DNA of 6,457 nt from an uncultured Helicobacter sp. (GTDB lineage Bacteria > Campylobacterota > Campylobacteria > Campylobacterales > Helicobacteraceae): the NCBI GenBank assembly GCA_947179285.1, contig CAMXAV010000044.1, positions 1 through 6,457 of the forward strand, read 5' to 3'. The notes below the pieces were generated by a model, which worked only from the letters and a program-made list of their open reading frames with translations, was not told the origin of the DNA and ran no database searches. Position numbers and translations under genes: made by a program. Shown in pieces: positions 1 to 6,017 of this stretch. The stretch's first letter is position 1, and each line of letters opens with the position of its first letter.

Positions 1-526
1 ACGTTACATTCTTCAGCCCAACGGGCTTTCGGTGGGCGATGCTGTGTTGGCTGCCGAAGAGGGGCTTGATATTCGCACAGGATATGCGATGAAATTGCGT
101 GCGATTCCTATCGGAACGATTGTGCATAATGTCGAGTTGCACCCTGGCGCTGGCGGGCAGATTGCACGAAGCGCGGGCGCAAGCATGCAGATTATGGGGC
201 GCGAGGGCAAATACACGATTTTGCGTATGCCAAGCAGCGAAATGCGCTATATTCTAAGCGAATGTATGGCGACTATTGGTGTCGTTGGGAATGCCGATTT
301 TGCGAATATCTCGATTGGCAAGGCAGGGCGGAATCGCTATCTTGGCGTTCGCCCGCAAACAAGGGGTAGCGCGATGAACCCTGTCGACCACCCACACGGA
401 GGGGGCGAGGGCAAGACAGGCTCAAGCGGACACCCTGTGTCGCCATGGGGCATGCCCACCAAAGGCTACAAAACTCGCCGCAAAAAAGCGAGCGATAAAT
501 TGATTATCTCAAGACGAAAAAAATAG
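1..526 (+). CDS. rplB: 50S ribosomal protein L2, 3' part (5' end outside window)
   Basis: L2 is a primary 23S rRNA-binding protein needed for subunit association and for shaping the peptidyl transferase centre. The frame opens at base 2 and gives 174 residues before the TAG at 524-526. The family is about 275 residues, so roughly the first 100 are missing. The first internal ATG (base 32) is not the true start, because the residues before it ([13 protein letters not shown]) already read as L2. The family hallmark [14 protein letters not shown] is at bases 374-415 and contains the conserved histidine region linked to peptidyl transfer, followed by the HPVSPWG motif. The C-terminus is strongly basic (SRRKK). 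Base composition is noticeably G+C-richer than in the genes downstream. rpsS follows after 9 bases. Identity is certain. Confidence 0.98.
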   Translation, partial: RYILQPNGLSVGDAVLAAEEGLDIRTGYAMKLRAIPIGTIVHNVELHPGAGGQIARSAGASMQIMGREGKYTILRMPSSEMRYILSECMATIGVVGNADFANISIGKAGRNRYLGVRPQTRGSAMNPVDHPHGGGEGKTGSSGHPVSPWGMPTKGYKTRRKKASDKLIISRRKK

Positions 527-535
527 GAACGGATT

Positions 536-817
536 ATGGCTAGATCGATTAAAAAAGGTCCTTTTATAGACGACCATCTTCTTAAAAAAGTTCAGAAGAG
601 TAAGGCAGCAAAAGACAACAAACCCATTAAAACATGGTCAAGACGCAGTACGATTCTGCCCGATATGATTGGCATGACGTTCAATGTCCATAATGGGCGC
701 GCATTTGTTCCTGTGTATATTACCGAGAATCATGTCGGCTATCGTTTGGGCGAATTTGCTCCTACACGCACTTTTAAAGGGCACAAGGGCAGTGTCCAGA
801 AAAAGATTGGGAAATAA
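536..817 (+). CDS. rpsS: 30S ribosomal protein S19
   Basis: S19 sits in the head of the 30S subunit, pairs with S13 and contacts 16S rRNA near the A site and the 50S bridge. The 93-residue product has the normal family length. It starts [19 protein letters not shown], the standard S19 N-terminus, and the S19 signature region runs from [10 protein letters not shown] (about residue 53) to [10 protein letters not shown] (about 77). It ends in the usual basic tail ([12 protein letters not shown]). An AGGA at 525-528, overlapping the rplB stop codon, lies 7 bases before the ATG and supports this start. The position between rplB and rplV is the universal S10-cluster order. Nothing is unusual about it. 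Confidence 0.98.
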   Translation: MARSIKKGPFIDDHLLKKVQKSKAAKDNKPIKTWSRRSTILPDMIGMTFNVHNGRAFVPVYITENHVGYRLGEFAPTRTFKGHKGSVQKKIGK

Positions 818-826
818 GGAGTTTTT

Positions 827-1207
827 ATGAGTACAGCATTATTGCGTTTCGTTCGTCTATCTCCTACAAAGGCGAGGTTGGTTGCGCGTGAGATTCAAGG
901 CATGAATGCAGAGGTTGCTCTCGCCTCGCTCGAATTTACTCCCAACAAAGCAGCAAAGCTGATTGCCAAAGTTCTTGCTTCTGCTGTTGCAAATGGGAAC
1001 TATGAGGCAAGCAATGTTGCAGTTGCATCATGCCGCATCGATACGGGTCCTGTCTTGCGCCGTTTCACGCCACGAGCAAGAGGTCGTGCAACACCTATTC
1101 GCAAGCCTACGTCACATATTTTTGTTGAAGTGGCAGAGATGACAGACAAAAAACCAAAAAACTCATCAAGGAGAGGTAAAAAAGTGGCACAGAGTGAGGA
1201 TAAGTAG
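827..1207 (+). CDS. rplV: 50S ribosomal protein L22
   Basis: L22 binds several 23S rRNA domains, and its long beta-hairpin lines the nascent-peptide exit tunnel, where macrolide-resistance changes are known in other bacteria. The 126-residue product begins [20 protein letters not shown]. The hairpin region is [20 protein letters not shown] (about residues 71-90) and looks wild-type, without insertion or deletion. The globular L22 fold ends near residue 104. The remaining roughly 22 residues are a polar, lysine-rich tail (from [14 protein letters not shown] to the end) with no counterpart in the 110-residue E. coli protein. The start is supported by a TAAGGAG at 815-821, which overlaps the rpsS stop. 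rpsC begins 2 bases after the stop. Confidence 0.97.
   Translation: MSTALLRFVRLSPTKARLVAREIQGMNAEVALASLEFTPNKAAKLIAKVLASAVANGNYEASNVAVASCRIDTGPVLRRFTPRARGRATPIRKPTSHIFVEVAEMTDKKPKNSSRRGKKVAQSEDK
1168..1177 (+). promoter_or_regulatory. Shine-Dalgarno-like sequence inside the end of rplV
   Basis: AAGGAGAGGT is close to a full anti-16S match. It is followed 6 bases later by an in-frame GTG (1184) that would encode only the last seven residues of L22. It lies 32 bases before the rpsC ATG, too far for direct use. It is read in frame as AGG AGA codons. What is seen is the motif; any effect (pausing or ribosome loading for rpsC) is inference. Confidence 0.35.
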
Positions 1208-1209
1208 TT

Positions 1210-1935
1210 ATGGGTCAAAAAGTTAATCCAATTGGTCTGAGGCTGGGTATCAATCAAAACTGGAAATCACGTTGGTTTCCCCATTTTGGGGCGACTCCTG
1301 AAAACATTGTTGAAGACCACAAGATTCGTCAATTTTTGAAAAAGAATCTAAGTATGGCAGGCGTAAGTGAGATTGTGATTGAACGAACAGCTAAGAAATT
1401 GCGCATTACCGTTGTGGCTGCACGTCCGGGTGTGATTATTGGCAAAAAAGGTTCTGATGTTGAAAATATCAAAAAAGCCTTGCAAAAAATTGTTGATAAT
1501 AACAACAAAGATGGCGAGAAAAAAGATGTTGGAATCAACATTAAAGAAGTCAAACGTCCCTATGCTAATGCACAACTAGCGGCAGAAAATGTTGCAATGC
1601 AGCTCGAAAAACGTGTGGCATTTCGCCGAGCGATGAAAAAAGTCATGCAAAATGCAATGAAATCGGGCGCAAAAGGCATTAAGGTGCAAGTCTCTGGGCG
1701 CTTGGCTGGGGCAGAGATGGCGCGCATGGAATGGTATATGGACGGGCGTGTTCCTTTGCATACTTTGCGGGCAAAAGTGGAATATGGATTCGCCGAGGCA
1801 ATGACGACTTATGGGATTATCGGGGTGAAAGTATGGATTTTTAAAGGAGAAATTCTTCAAAAAGGCATTCAGGTTGAAAAACGTGAAACCAACGATAGAG
1901 AATCTCGCCTAGCAAGACGAAGGAGACAACAGTAA
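1210..1935 (+). CDS. rpsC: 30S ribosomal protein S3
   Basis: S3 lies at the mRNA entry tunnel of the 30S head and contributes to mRNA unwinding with S4 and S5. The product is 241 residues, slightly longer than the 233 of E. coli. It opens with [13 protein letters not shown], the classic S3 start. A type II KH domain carries the RNA-binding loop IIGKKG at about residues 76-81. The entry-tunnel patch FRRAMKK is at about 138-144. The C-terminal domain shows [11 protein letters not shown] (162-172) and [14 protein letters not shown] (201-214), then a basic tail ending ARRRRQQ. An Asn/Lys/Asp-rich stretch at residues 96-107 appears to be an insertion relative to E. coli and H. pylori. GAGGA at 1196-1200 inside rplV serves as the ribosome binding site. 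The stop overlaps the rplP start as TAATG. Confidence 0.98.
   Translation: MGQKVNPIGLRLGINQNWKSRWFPHFGATPENIVEDHKIRQFLKKNLSMAGVSEIVIERTAKKLRITVVAARPGVIIGKKGSDVENIKKALQKIVDNNNKDGEKKDVGINIKEVKRPYANAQLAAENVAMQLEKRVAFRRAMKKVMQNAMKSGAKGIKVQVSGRLAGAEMARMEWYMDGRVPLHTLRAKVEYGFAEAMTTYGIIGVKVWIFKGEILQKGIQVEKRETNDRESRLARRRRQQ
1920..1925 (+). promoter_or_regulatory. Ribosome binding site for rplP
   Basis: AAGGAG lies inside the final codons of rpsC, 9 bases before the ATG at 1935. This favours that ATG over the second in-frame ATG at 1941, which would be 15 bases away. It also fits the family N-terminus MLxPKRTK. Confidence 0.7.
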
Positions 1936-2360
1936 TGTTAATGCCAAAACGTACAAAATACCGAAAGCAAATGAAAGGGCGCAATCGCGGCAAGGCGTTT
2001 CGCGGCAATTCTCTTGCATTTGGAACGATTGGAATCAAAGCGCTTGAGCATGGTCGCATCGATTCGCGACAAATTGAGGCTGCGCGTATCGCGATGACGC
2101 GCCACACAAAGAGGGCGGGGCAGACATGGATTCGTGTTTTCCCTGATAAGCCCTTGACTGCTAAGCCTCTTGAGGTGCGTATGGGTAAAGGGCGCGGTGC
2201 GGTCGAAAAATGGGTGATGAATATCCAGCCCGGGCGAATCATCTATGAAATGGGAAGTGTTGATGAGGCGCTTGCTCGAGAAGCGCTTGCACTTGCTCAA
2301 AGCAAGCTTCCTTTTCGGACAAAGATTGTAACAAGTGAGAGCGAAAATGAAATATACTGA
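1935..2360 (+). CDS. rplP: 50S ribosomal protein L16
   Basis: L16 organises the A-site region of the 50S subunit and contacts tRNA and 23S rRNA near the peptidyl transferase centre. The 141-residue product starts [20 protein letters not shown], matching the family pattern MLxPKRTK. L16 signature regions are present at about 42-60 (from [16 protein letters not shown]) and 82-94 ([13 protein letters not shown]). The arginine of RMGKG (about residue 82) corresponds to the E. coli residue that is hydroxylated by the oxygenase YcfD/RoxA; whether this organism has that enzyme cannot be seen here. The ATG shares its A with the rpsC stop, implying translational coupling. The last 14 bases overlap rpmC. 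A second in-frame ATG at 1941 is a weaker start candidate. Confidence 0.98.
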   Translation: MLMPKRTKYRKQMKGRNRGKAFRGNSLAFGTIGIKALEHGRIDSRQIEAARIAMTRHTKRAGQTWIRVFPDKPLTAKPLEVRMGKGRGAVEKWVMNIQPGRIIYEMGSVDEALAREALALAQSKLPFRTKIVTSESENEIY

Positions 2361-2532
2361 AATTGTCAATAGAGATAAAGGAGAATTGCAAAAACTCCTC
2401 AAAGAGAAAAAATTGCATTTATTTGAACTTCGGTTACGACTGCGCACAATGCAATTGAAAAACCCTAATGAATTGAGGGCTGTGCGCAAAGAGATTGCGC
2501 GTATCCATACAGCTCTTGTGGCAAAAGGTTAG
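2347..2532 (+). CDS. rpmC: 50S ribosomal protein L29
   Basis: L29 is a small helical-hairpin protein beside the exit tunnel mouth, next to L23, where it helps form the docking area for SRP and trigger factor. The 61-residue product ([20 protein letters not shown]) has the expected two long helices. The family signature is in [18 protein letters not shown] at about residues 38-55. An upstream in-frame GTG at 2335 would add four residues (MRAK), but family N-termini begin at the MKYTE position, so the ATG at 2347 is preferred. Only a weak GAGAG (2337-2341) precedes it. The gene overlaps the end of rplP by 14 bases, so reinitiation by ribosomes leaving rplP is likely. Confidence 0.96.
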   Translation: MKYTEIVNRDKGELQKLLKEKKLHLFELRLRLRTMQLKNPNELRAVRKEIARIHTALVAKG

Positions 2533-2534
2533 AC

Positions 2535-2804
2535 ATGAATGAGAATAGACAAGCACACAAACGTGTGATTCAGGGCAGTGTTGTTGCAAAAAGTGGCGAT
2601 AAAAGCGTTTCGATTCTTGTTGAAAGACGTGTGATGCACCCAAGATACCGCAAAATCGTGAAACGTTTTAAGAAATATTTGGTTCATGATGAAGAGAACA
2701 AAATCAAAGTAGGAGACGTCATTGAAGCAATTGAATGCAAGCCTATATCAAAGCGCAAAGCATTCACGCTCCATAAGGTCGTTTCTGTGGGAGTTGAGTT
2801 ATGA
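2535..2804 (+). CDS. rpsQ: 30S ribosomal protein S17
   Basis: S17 is a primary 16S rRNA-binding protein of the 30S body, with an OB fold that stabilises the 5' and central domains early in assembly. The 89-residue product begins [20 protein letters not shown]. It carries the conserved core [20 protein letters not shown] and the C-terminal signature [20 protein letters not shown], close to the family form GD-x-E-x-RPLSK-x-K. AAAAGG at 2523-2528, within the end of rpmC, is the probable ribosome binding site. The start is 2 bases after the rpmC stop. The TGA overlaps the ATG of rplN (ATGA), which joins what would be the last gene of the E. coli S10 operon to the first gene of the spc operon. Confidence 0.97.
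   Translation: MNENRQAHKRVIQGSVVAKSGDKSVSILVERRVMHPRYRKIVKRFKKYLVHDEENKIKVGDVIEAIECKPISKRKAFTLHKVVSVGVEL
2789..2793 (+). promoter_or_regulatory. Ribosome binding site for rplN, inside rpsQ
   Basis: GGGAG lies 7 bases before the overlapping ATGA start of rplN. It allows direct loading on rplN as well as coupled reinitiation after rpsQ. Confidence 0.55.
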
Positions 2805-3169
2805 TACAAAGTTTTACACGATTGAATGTCGCAGATAATAGCGGCGCGAAAGAAGTCATGTGTATCAAGATTTTGGGTGGAAGCAAAAGACGTTATGCGA
2901 CTGTGGGCGACATCATTGTTGCTTCTGTCAAAAAGGCGATTCCAAATGGCAAAGTTAAAAAGGGGCAAGTTGTCAAAGCTGTGATTGTTCGCACCAAAAA
3001 AGAGATTCAAAGGGGCAATGGCTCTTTGATTCGCTTTGATGATAATGCCGCTGTGATTTTGGACAACAAAAGAGAACCAATTGGAACGCGTATTTTTGGT
3101 CCTGTGGGGCGCGAAGTACGCTATGCGAATTTTATGAAAATCGTATCTTTGGCACCGGAGGTTTTGTGA
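2801..3169 (+). CDS. rplN: 50S ribosomal protein L14
   Basis: L14 lies on the intersubunit face of the 50S subunit, contacts 16S rRNA in a bridge and pairs with L19. It is also the target of the silencing factor RsfS in other bacteria. The 122-residue length is exactly typical. The protein starts [20 protein letters not shown], the universal L14 N-terminus. The family signature region around [20 protein letters not shown] is at about residues 37-56, and the C-terminal block [19 protein letters not shown] is present. All landmarks are intact and nothing is unusual. Its start overlaps the rpsQ stop by 4 bases, and its TGA overlaps the rplX ATG by one base. Confidence 0.98.
   Translation: MIQSFTRLNVADNSGAKEVMCIKILGGSKRRYATVGDIIVASVKKAIPNGKVKKGQVVKAVIVRTKKEIQRGNGSLIRFDDNAAVILDNKREPIGTRIFGPVGREVRYANFMKIVSLAPEVL
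3157..3162 (+). promoter_or_regulatory. Ribosome binding site for rplX
   Basis: GGAGGT lies in the last codons of rplN. Counting from GGAGG (3157-3161), it is 7 bases before the ATG at 3169 but only 4 before the in-frame GTG at 3166. The spacing therefore favours the ATG. Confidence 0.7.
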
Positions 3170-3396
3170 TGGCGCATATCAAACGAGGGGACAAAGTCAA
3201 GGTGATTGCTGGCGATGATAAGGGCAAGGTGGCAGAAGTGTTACGTGTTTTGCCCAAAAAATCTAAAGTCATTGTTGCGGGTTGCCATGTTGTGAAAAAG
3301 GCGATTAAGCCCAATGACAATAATCCTAAAGGTGGTTTTATCCAAAAAGAACTACCCATTCACATTTCTAATGTGCAGAAAGTAGAGGAGGCATAG
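3169..3396 (+). CDS. rplX: 50S ribosomal protein L24
   Basis: L24 is an assembly-initiating protein that binds the 5' region of 23S rRNA and sits near the exit tunnel mouth. The 75-residue product starts [20 protein letters not shown], which contains the KOW RNA-binding motif at about residues 5-32. The later block [15 protein letters not shown] (about 48-61) and IHISNV (64-69) match the family, and the length is in the short range I recall for Helicobacter (E. coli has about 104). Adjacent GTG (3166) and ATG (3169) codons are both in frame; the ATG has the better ribosome binding site spacing. It overlaps the rplN stop as TGATG. rplE follows after 4 bases. Confidence 0.97.
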   Translation: MAHIKRGDKVKVIAGDDKGKVAEVLRVLPKKSKVIVAGCHVVKKAIKPNDNNPKGGFIQKELPIHISNVQKVEEA

Positions 3397-3400
3397 CATT

Positions 3401-3955
3401 ATGTATCAACTTAAAAGCTTCTATAAAAATGAGGTACGCGCACAATTGAAAGAGAAGCTGCAACTCAAGAATCCAATGCTGTTGCCAAAGCTTGAAAAGA
3501 TTGTCATTAGTGTGGGTGCAGGCGATTATGCAAAAGATAGCAAAGTCATGCAAAATATTGCCGACACAATCTCGCTGATTGCTGGACAAAGAGCCGTGAT
3601 TACTCTTGCTAAAAAGTCTGTTGCTGGATTCAAAATGCGCGAAGGCATGCCTATGGGCGTAAAGGTTACATTGCGCAATAATCAGATGTATAACTTTCTT
3701 GAAAAACTCATTGTGATTGCGTTGCCTCGCGTGCGCGACTTTCGTGGTGTGCCTCGTAATGGTTTTGACGGGCGCGGCAATTATAGCTTTGGTCTCAATG
3801 AGCAGCTGATGTTCCCAGAAGTTGTGTATGATGACATTATGGTAACACATGGCATGAATATCACAATCGTAACAACCGCACAAACAGACAAAGAAGCATT
3901 CCAATTGCTCGAAGCACTTGGTATGCCTTTTGCGAAAGGAAGAACAAATGGCTAA
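3401..3955 (+). CDS. rplE: 50S ribosomal protein L5
   Basis: L5 binds 5S rRNA together with L18, forms the central protuberance and contacts P-site tRNA and S13. The 184-residue product is close to the family's 179-181. The N-terminal part has the conserved [19 protein letters not shown] (about 23-41). The L5 signature region lies at about 54-82, from [20 protein letters not shown] to the end of GFKMREG. The block [20 protein letters not shown] (108-127) continues into [13 protein letters not shown] (128-140). AGAGGAGG at 3384-3391, in the end of rplX, lies 9 bases before the ATG and is a strong ribosome binding site. The C-terminus ([11 protein letters not shown]) is a few residues longer than in E. 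coli and is encoded in the 8-base overlap region with rpsN. Confidence 0.98.
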   Translation: MYQLKSFYKNEVRAQLKEKLQLKNPMLLPKLEKIVISVGAGDYAKDSKVMQNIADTISLIAGQRAVITLAKKSVAGFKMREGMPMGVKVTLRNNQMYNFLEKLIVIALPRVRDFRGVPRNGFDGRGNYSFGLNEQLMFPEVVYDDIMVTHGMNITIVTTAQTDKEAFQLLEALGMPFAKGRTNG

Positions 3956-4133
3956 AAAGTCAATGGTAATCAAGGCAAAAAGAAAACCAAAGTTTAAGGT
4001 TCGTGCCTACACTCGTTGCAAGATTTGTGGCAGACCACATTCTGTCTATCGAGATTTTGGTTTGTGTCGTGTGTGTTTGCGTAAAATGGGCAACGAGGGT
4101 TTAATCCCCGGAATGCGAAAAGCAAGCTGGTAA
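3948..4133 (+). CDS. rpsN: 30S ribosomal protein S14, zinc-ribbon type (type Z)
   Basis: S14 is a late-assembling protein of the 30S head, next to S3, S10 and S19. The product has 61 residues, the length of the zinc-binding short form, as opposed to the 101-residue zinc-free form of E. coli. Four cysteines at 24, 27, 40 and 43 form a CxxC-x12-CxxC zinc ribbon (CKIC and CRVC). The conserved C-terminus is [11 protein letters not shown]. The ATG lies inside rplE, so the genes overlap by 8 bases. An AAAGGAAG at 3935-3942 gives the ribosome binding site, in the same short cassette seen before rplF and rplR. The zinc form requires zinc; some bacteria keep a second cysteine-free copy for zinc shortage, which is not in this window. 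Confidence 0.98.
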   Translation: MAKKSMVIKAKRKPKFKVRAYTRCKICGRPHSVYRDFGLCRVCLRKMGNEGLIPGMRKASW

Positions 4134-4137
4134 GGAG
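4132..4137 (+). promoter_or_regulatory. Ribosome binding site for rpsH
   Basis: AAGGAG overlaps the rpsN stop codon. It is 6 bases before the ATG at 4144 and 9 before a second in-frame ATG at 4147, so spacing alone does not choose between the two adjacent starts. Confidence 0.6.
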
Positions 4138-4143
4138 CAAGAC

Positions 4144-4539
4144 ATGATGACTGATATTATTGCCGATTCTCTAACGAGAATCCGAAATGCTTCAATGCGA
4201 AGACTCGAGCATACAACGCTTTATTATGCCAAGATTGTTGTTTCTATCCTTGATGTGTTCATGTCCAAGGGCTTTATCGAGAGCTATAAAATCATTGGAA
4301 ATGAGGGCAAACAATCTATCAAAGTGATTTTGCGTTATGATGAAGATGGTCGCTCGGTGATTAGCGAAATCAAGCGCATTAGCAAACCCGGTAGACGCAT
4401 CTATAAGGGTCGTGATGAGCTAAAACGTTTCAAAAATGGCTATGGTCTTATTGTTGTAAGCACATCAAAAGGCGTAGTGAGCAATGAAGACGCTTATAAG
4501 TCCAACGTTGGCGGCGAAGCGTTATGTAGCATTTGGTAA
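4144..4539 (+). CDS. rpsH: 30S ribosomal protein S8
   Basis: S8 is a primary binder of the 16S central domain (helix 21) and, in E. coli, the translational repressor of the spc operon. The 131-residue product has the usual length. It starts [20 protein letters not shown], with the conserved DxIADxLTRIRNA block. [16 protein letters not shown] (about 78-93) matches the family. The S8 signature runs from [10 protein letters not shown] (101-110) to GG at 123-124, and the protein ends ALCSIW. Two ATGs in tandem are possible starts. The first gives the length and alignment that best match my memory of the Helicobacter protein. I looked for an obvious S8-binding hairpin near the rplX/rplE junction, where E. 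coli has its control site, and could not make one out by eye. Confidence 0.98.
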   Translation: MMTDIIADSLTRIRNASMRRLEHTTLYYAKIVVSILDVFMSKGFIESYKIIGNEGKQSIKVILRYDEDGRSVISEIKRISKPGRRIYKGRDELKRFKNGYGLIVVSTSKGVVSNEDAYKSNVGGEALCSIW

Positions 4540-4546
4540 ATGATGA

Positions 4547-4559
4547 AGGAAGAACGATG
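4547..4559 (+). promoter_or_regulatory. Translation start cassette of rplF
   Basis: AGGAAGAACGATG joins a ribosome binding site (AGGA, 6-base spacer) to the ATG at 4557. It rules out the upstream in-frame TTG at 4533, which would add eight residues outside the L6 family N-terminus. Nearly identical strings precede rpsN and rplR. Confidence 0.7.
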
Positions 4560-5093
4560 TCAAGAATAGGAAAAAAGCCAATTACGATTCCTAGCGGGAT
4601 TGAAGTGAAAGTTGAGCATCATACAATCCATGTTTCAAAAGGCAACCATAAAATTGCATTGGATACCTTTGGACGTGTGCAGTTGAAGCTTGAAAATGGT
4701 TCTCTTGTCTTTGCCCCCAATGGCACAGAATCAAAAGACCGAGCGTTTTGGGGTACATATCGGGCACTCGCTAATAACATTATCGAAGGTTTAGACAAAG
4801 GTTTCAGCAAGCAGCTTGAAATCAATGGAGTGGGTTATAGGGCGGCTGTAAAAGGCAAGGTTTTGGAGCTGAATCTTGGTTTTTCGCACCCTATTCAATA
4901 CGATATTCCCGAAGGAATCGAAATGGTGGTGGATAAAAACGTATTAACCATCAAAGGCATTGACAAACAACAAGTAGGGCAGGTTGCAGCCAATATTCGC
5001 AGCTTTCGACCACCAGAACCCTATAAGGGCAAGGGTGTCAAATATGCCGATGAAGTGATTATCCGCAAAGCGGGTAAAACTTCTAAAAAATAA
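4557..5093 (+). CDS. rplF: 50S ribosomal protein L6
   Basis: L6 is built of two similar domains and lies near the sarcin-ricin loop and the base of the L7/L12 stalk, where elongation factors bind. The 178-residue product is the normal length (177 in E. coli). It begins [17 protein letters not shown], the standard start. The first domain covers about residues 1-80 and the second about 81-178. Landmarks include [16 protein letters not shown] (64-79), [10 protein letters not shown] (87-96) and the family signature [14 protein letters not shown] (153-166). It ends in a lysine-rich tail. The frame stays open upstream to a TTG at 4533, but the ATG at 4557 has the ribosome binding site and the right N-terminus. 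The 17-base gap after rpsH is the longest in the window. Confidence 0.98.
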   Translation: MSRIGKKPITIPSGIEVKVEHHTIHVSKGNHKIALDTFGRVQLKLENGSLVFAPNGTESKDRAFWGTYRALANNIIEGLDKGFSKQLEINGVGYRAAVKGKVLELNLGFSHPIQYDIPEGIEMVVDKNVLTIKGIDKQQVGQVAANIRSFRPPEPYKGKGVKYADEVIIRKAGKTSKK

Positions 5094-5105
5094 GGAAGAA
5101 CAATG
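5093..5105 (+). promoter_or_regulatory. Translation start cassette of rplR
   Basis: AGGAAGAACAATG begins at the last base of the rplF stop codon and ends in the rplR start codon. It has a 6-base spacer after AGGA, almost identical to the rplF and rpsN start regions. Confidence 0.65.
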
Positions 5106-5459
5106 TTGGAAAAAGCTATACGACAGAAAAATCGTCTTCGAATCAAGCGCAAGATGCGTACGCGAAGCAAAATTTATGGGACAGCACAAAAACCTCGACT
5201 TTCTGTTTTTCGCTCAAATCGCTATCTTTATGCTCAAGTCATTGATGATGAGCATTCGACAACGCTTGCTGTTGTCGACGGGAAAACGATGGGATTGAAA
5301 GCAAATAAACAAGACGCAAAAAACATTGCCCATGCATTAGCAGATAAGTTGAAGTCAAAAGAGATTCGCACCGTTGTCTTTGATAGAAATGGCTATCTCT
5401 ATCATGGAGTGATTGCGGCTTTTGCCGATTCTTTGCGCGAAAAAGATGTGTTGTTTTAG
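5103..5459 (+). CDS. rplR: 50S ribosomal protein L18
   Basis: L18 binds 5S rRNA and, with L5, attaches it to the central protuberance. The 118-residue product is the usual size (117 in E. coli). The N-terminus is very basic (RQKNRLRIKRKMRTRSKI, residues 7-24), as expected for the flexible 5S-binding arm. The core has KPRLSVFRSNRYLYAQVIDD (30-49). The C-terminal signature runs from VVFDRNGYLYHG (91-102) to AAFADSLRE (105-113). The start sits 9 bases after the rplF stop and uses the shared AGGAAGAACAATG cassette. Its TAG stop overlaps the ribosome binding site of rpsE. Nothing is missing or odd. Confidence 0.97.
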   Translation: MLEKAIRQKNRLRIKRKMRTRSKIYGTAQKPRLSVFRSNRYLYAQVIDDEHSTTLAVVDGKTMGLKANKQDAKNIAHALADKLKSKEIRTVVFDRNGYLYHGVIAAFADSLREKDVLF

Positions 5460-5464
5460 GAGGA
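5458..5464 (+). promoter_or_regulatory. Ribosome binding site for rpsE
   Basis: AGGAGGA, the strongest match to the 16S 3' end in the window, overlaps the rplR stop. Its spacing to the ATG at 5475 is long (11 bases from GGAGG), with purine-rich filler between. It supports 5475 rather than the internal ATGs at 5571 or 5583, which lack comparable sites. Confidence 0.7.
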
Positions 5465-5474
5465 AAGAGAGAAG

Positions 5475-6014
5475 ATGGAAAATACTAAAGAAGTAGAAAC
5501 TCAAGAAACGCTTGCAGAAACAGCACAAGAACGAACAGAAGTTCGAGAGAAGCCAGAAGAACGTGAAGTCATGCGTGAAGGCATGCGCCCCGGCTTTAAA
5601 GAAGTGGTTGTCAATATTGGACGTGTAACAAAAGTCGTCAAAGGCGGTCGACGTTTTCGTTTCAATGCGCTTGTCGTTGTGGGAGATGAAAATGGTACCG
5701 TAGGATTTGGGCTTGGTAAGGCAAAAGAAGTCCCAGATGCAATCAAAAAAGCCGTTGACGATGCTTTCAAAAATCTTGTTAAAATCAATATCAAAGGTAC
5801 GACTATTGCTCATGATATTGAGCATAAATACAATTCTAGCAGGATTTTGTTGCGACCAGCAAGTGAAGGTACGGGTATTATTGCCGGTGGTTCGACTCGT
5901 CCTGTGATTGAGCTTGCAGGCATTAAAGATATTCTGACAAAATCTTTAGGTTCTAGCAATCCCTATAATGTTGTGCGTGCAACAGTGGACGCATTGCGTC
6001 AAATCAAAGGATAA
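5475..6014 (+). CDS. rpsE: 30S ribosomal protein S5 with acidic N-terminal extension
   Basis: S5 sits at the mRNA entry site with S3 and S4 and affects decoding accuracy. The product is 179 residues. The conserved protein begins around [20 protein letters not shown] (41-60). The double-stranded RNA-binding-like domain spans about 43-106 and includes [20 protein letters not shown] (74-93). The C-terminal domain has [16 protein letters not shown] (128-143) and [13 protein letters not shown] (162-174). The loop equivalent to the spectinomycin-resistance site reads VVKGGRR and looks wild-type. Residues 1-37 are a glutamate-rich, probably disordered extension with 12 Glu, 2 Lys and 4 Arg. From memory, H. 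pylori S5 has about 147 residues, so most of this extension is extra. A strong ribosome binding site supports the long form. rplO follows after 3 bases, with no rpmD between. Confidence 0.97.
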   Translation: MENTKEVETQETLAETAQERTEVREKPEEREVMREGMRPGFKEVVVNIGRVTKVVKGGRRFRFNALVVVGDENGTVGFGLGKAKEVPDAIKKAVDDAFKNLVKINIKGTTIAHDIEHKYNSSRILLRPASEGTGIIAGGSTRPVIELAGIKDILTKSLGSSNPYNVVRATVDALRQIKG

Positions 6015-6017
6015 GAA

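Noticed and set aside
2335..2346. GTG at 2335 as the start of rpmC
   Set aside because: It would add four residues ahead of the usual MKYTE N-terminus, and no better ribosome binding site precedes it. The ATG at 2347 is preferred, although its own site is weak.
1938..2489. A 183-codon open frame on the minus strand opposite rplP and rpmC
   Set aside because: Low-complexity basic and Cys/His-rich translation without family resemblance; it mirrors L16 codons. The same applies to the minus-strand frames at 1841-2242 and 5355-5825.
3370..3440. A possible S8-binding regulatory hairpin at the rplX/rplE junction, as in the E. coli spc operon
   Set aside because: I could not draw a helix resembling the 16S helix 21 S8 site by eye. 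A structure prediction or covariance search would be needed, so I do not claim it.
3368..3973. A 201-codon open frame on the minus strand opposite rplE and rpsN
   Set aside because: Its translation is rich in Cys, His and Phe with no recognisable domain, it lies entirely opposite well-supported genes, and it has no sensible spacing to neighbours. It is a shadow of + strand codon use.
4533..4556. TTG at 4533 as the start of rplF
   Set aside because: It would overlap the end of rpsH, lacks a ribosome binding site, and adds eight residues that the L6 family does not have. The ATG at 4557 has AGGA with a 6-base spacer.
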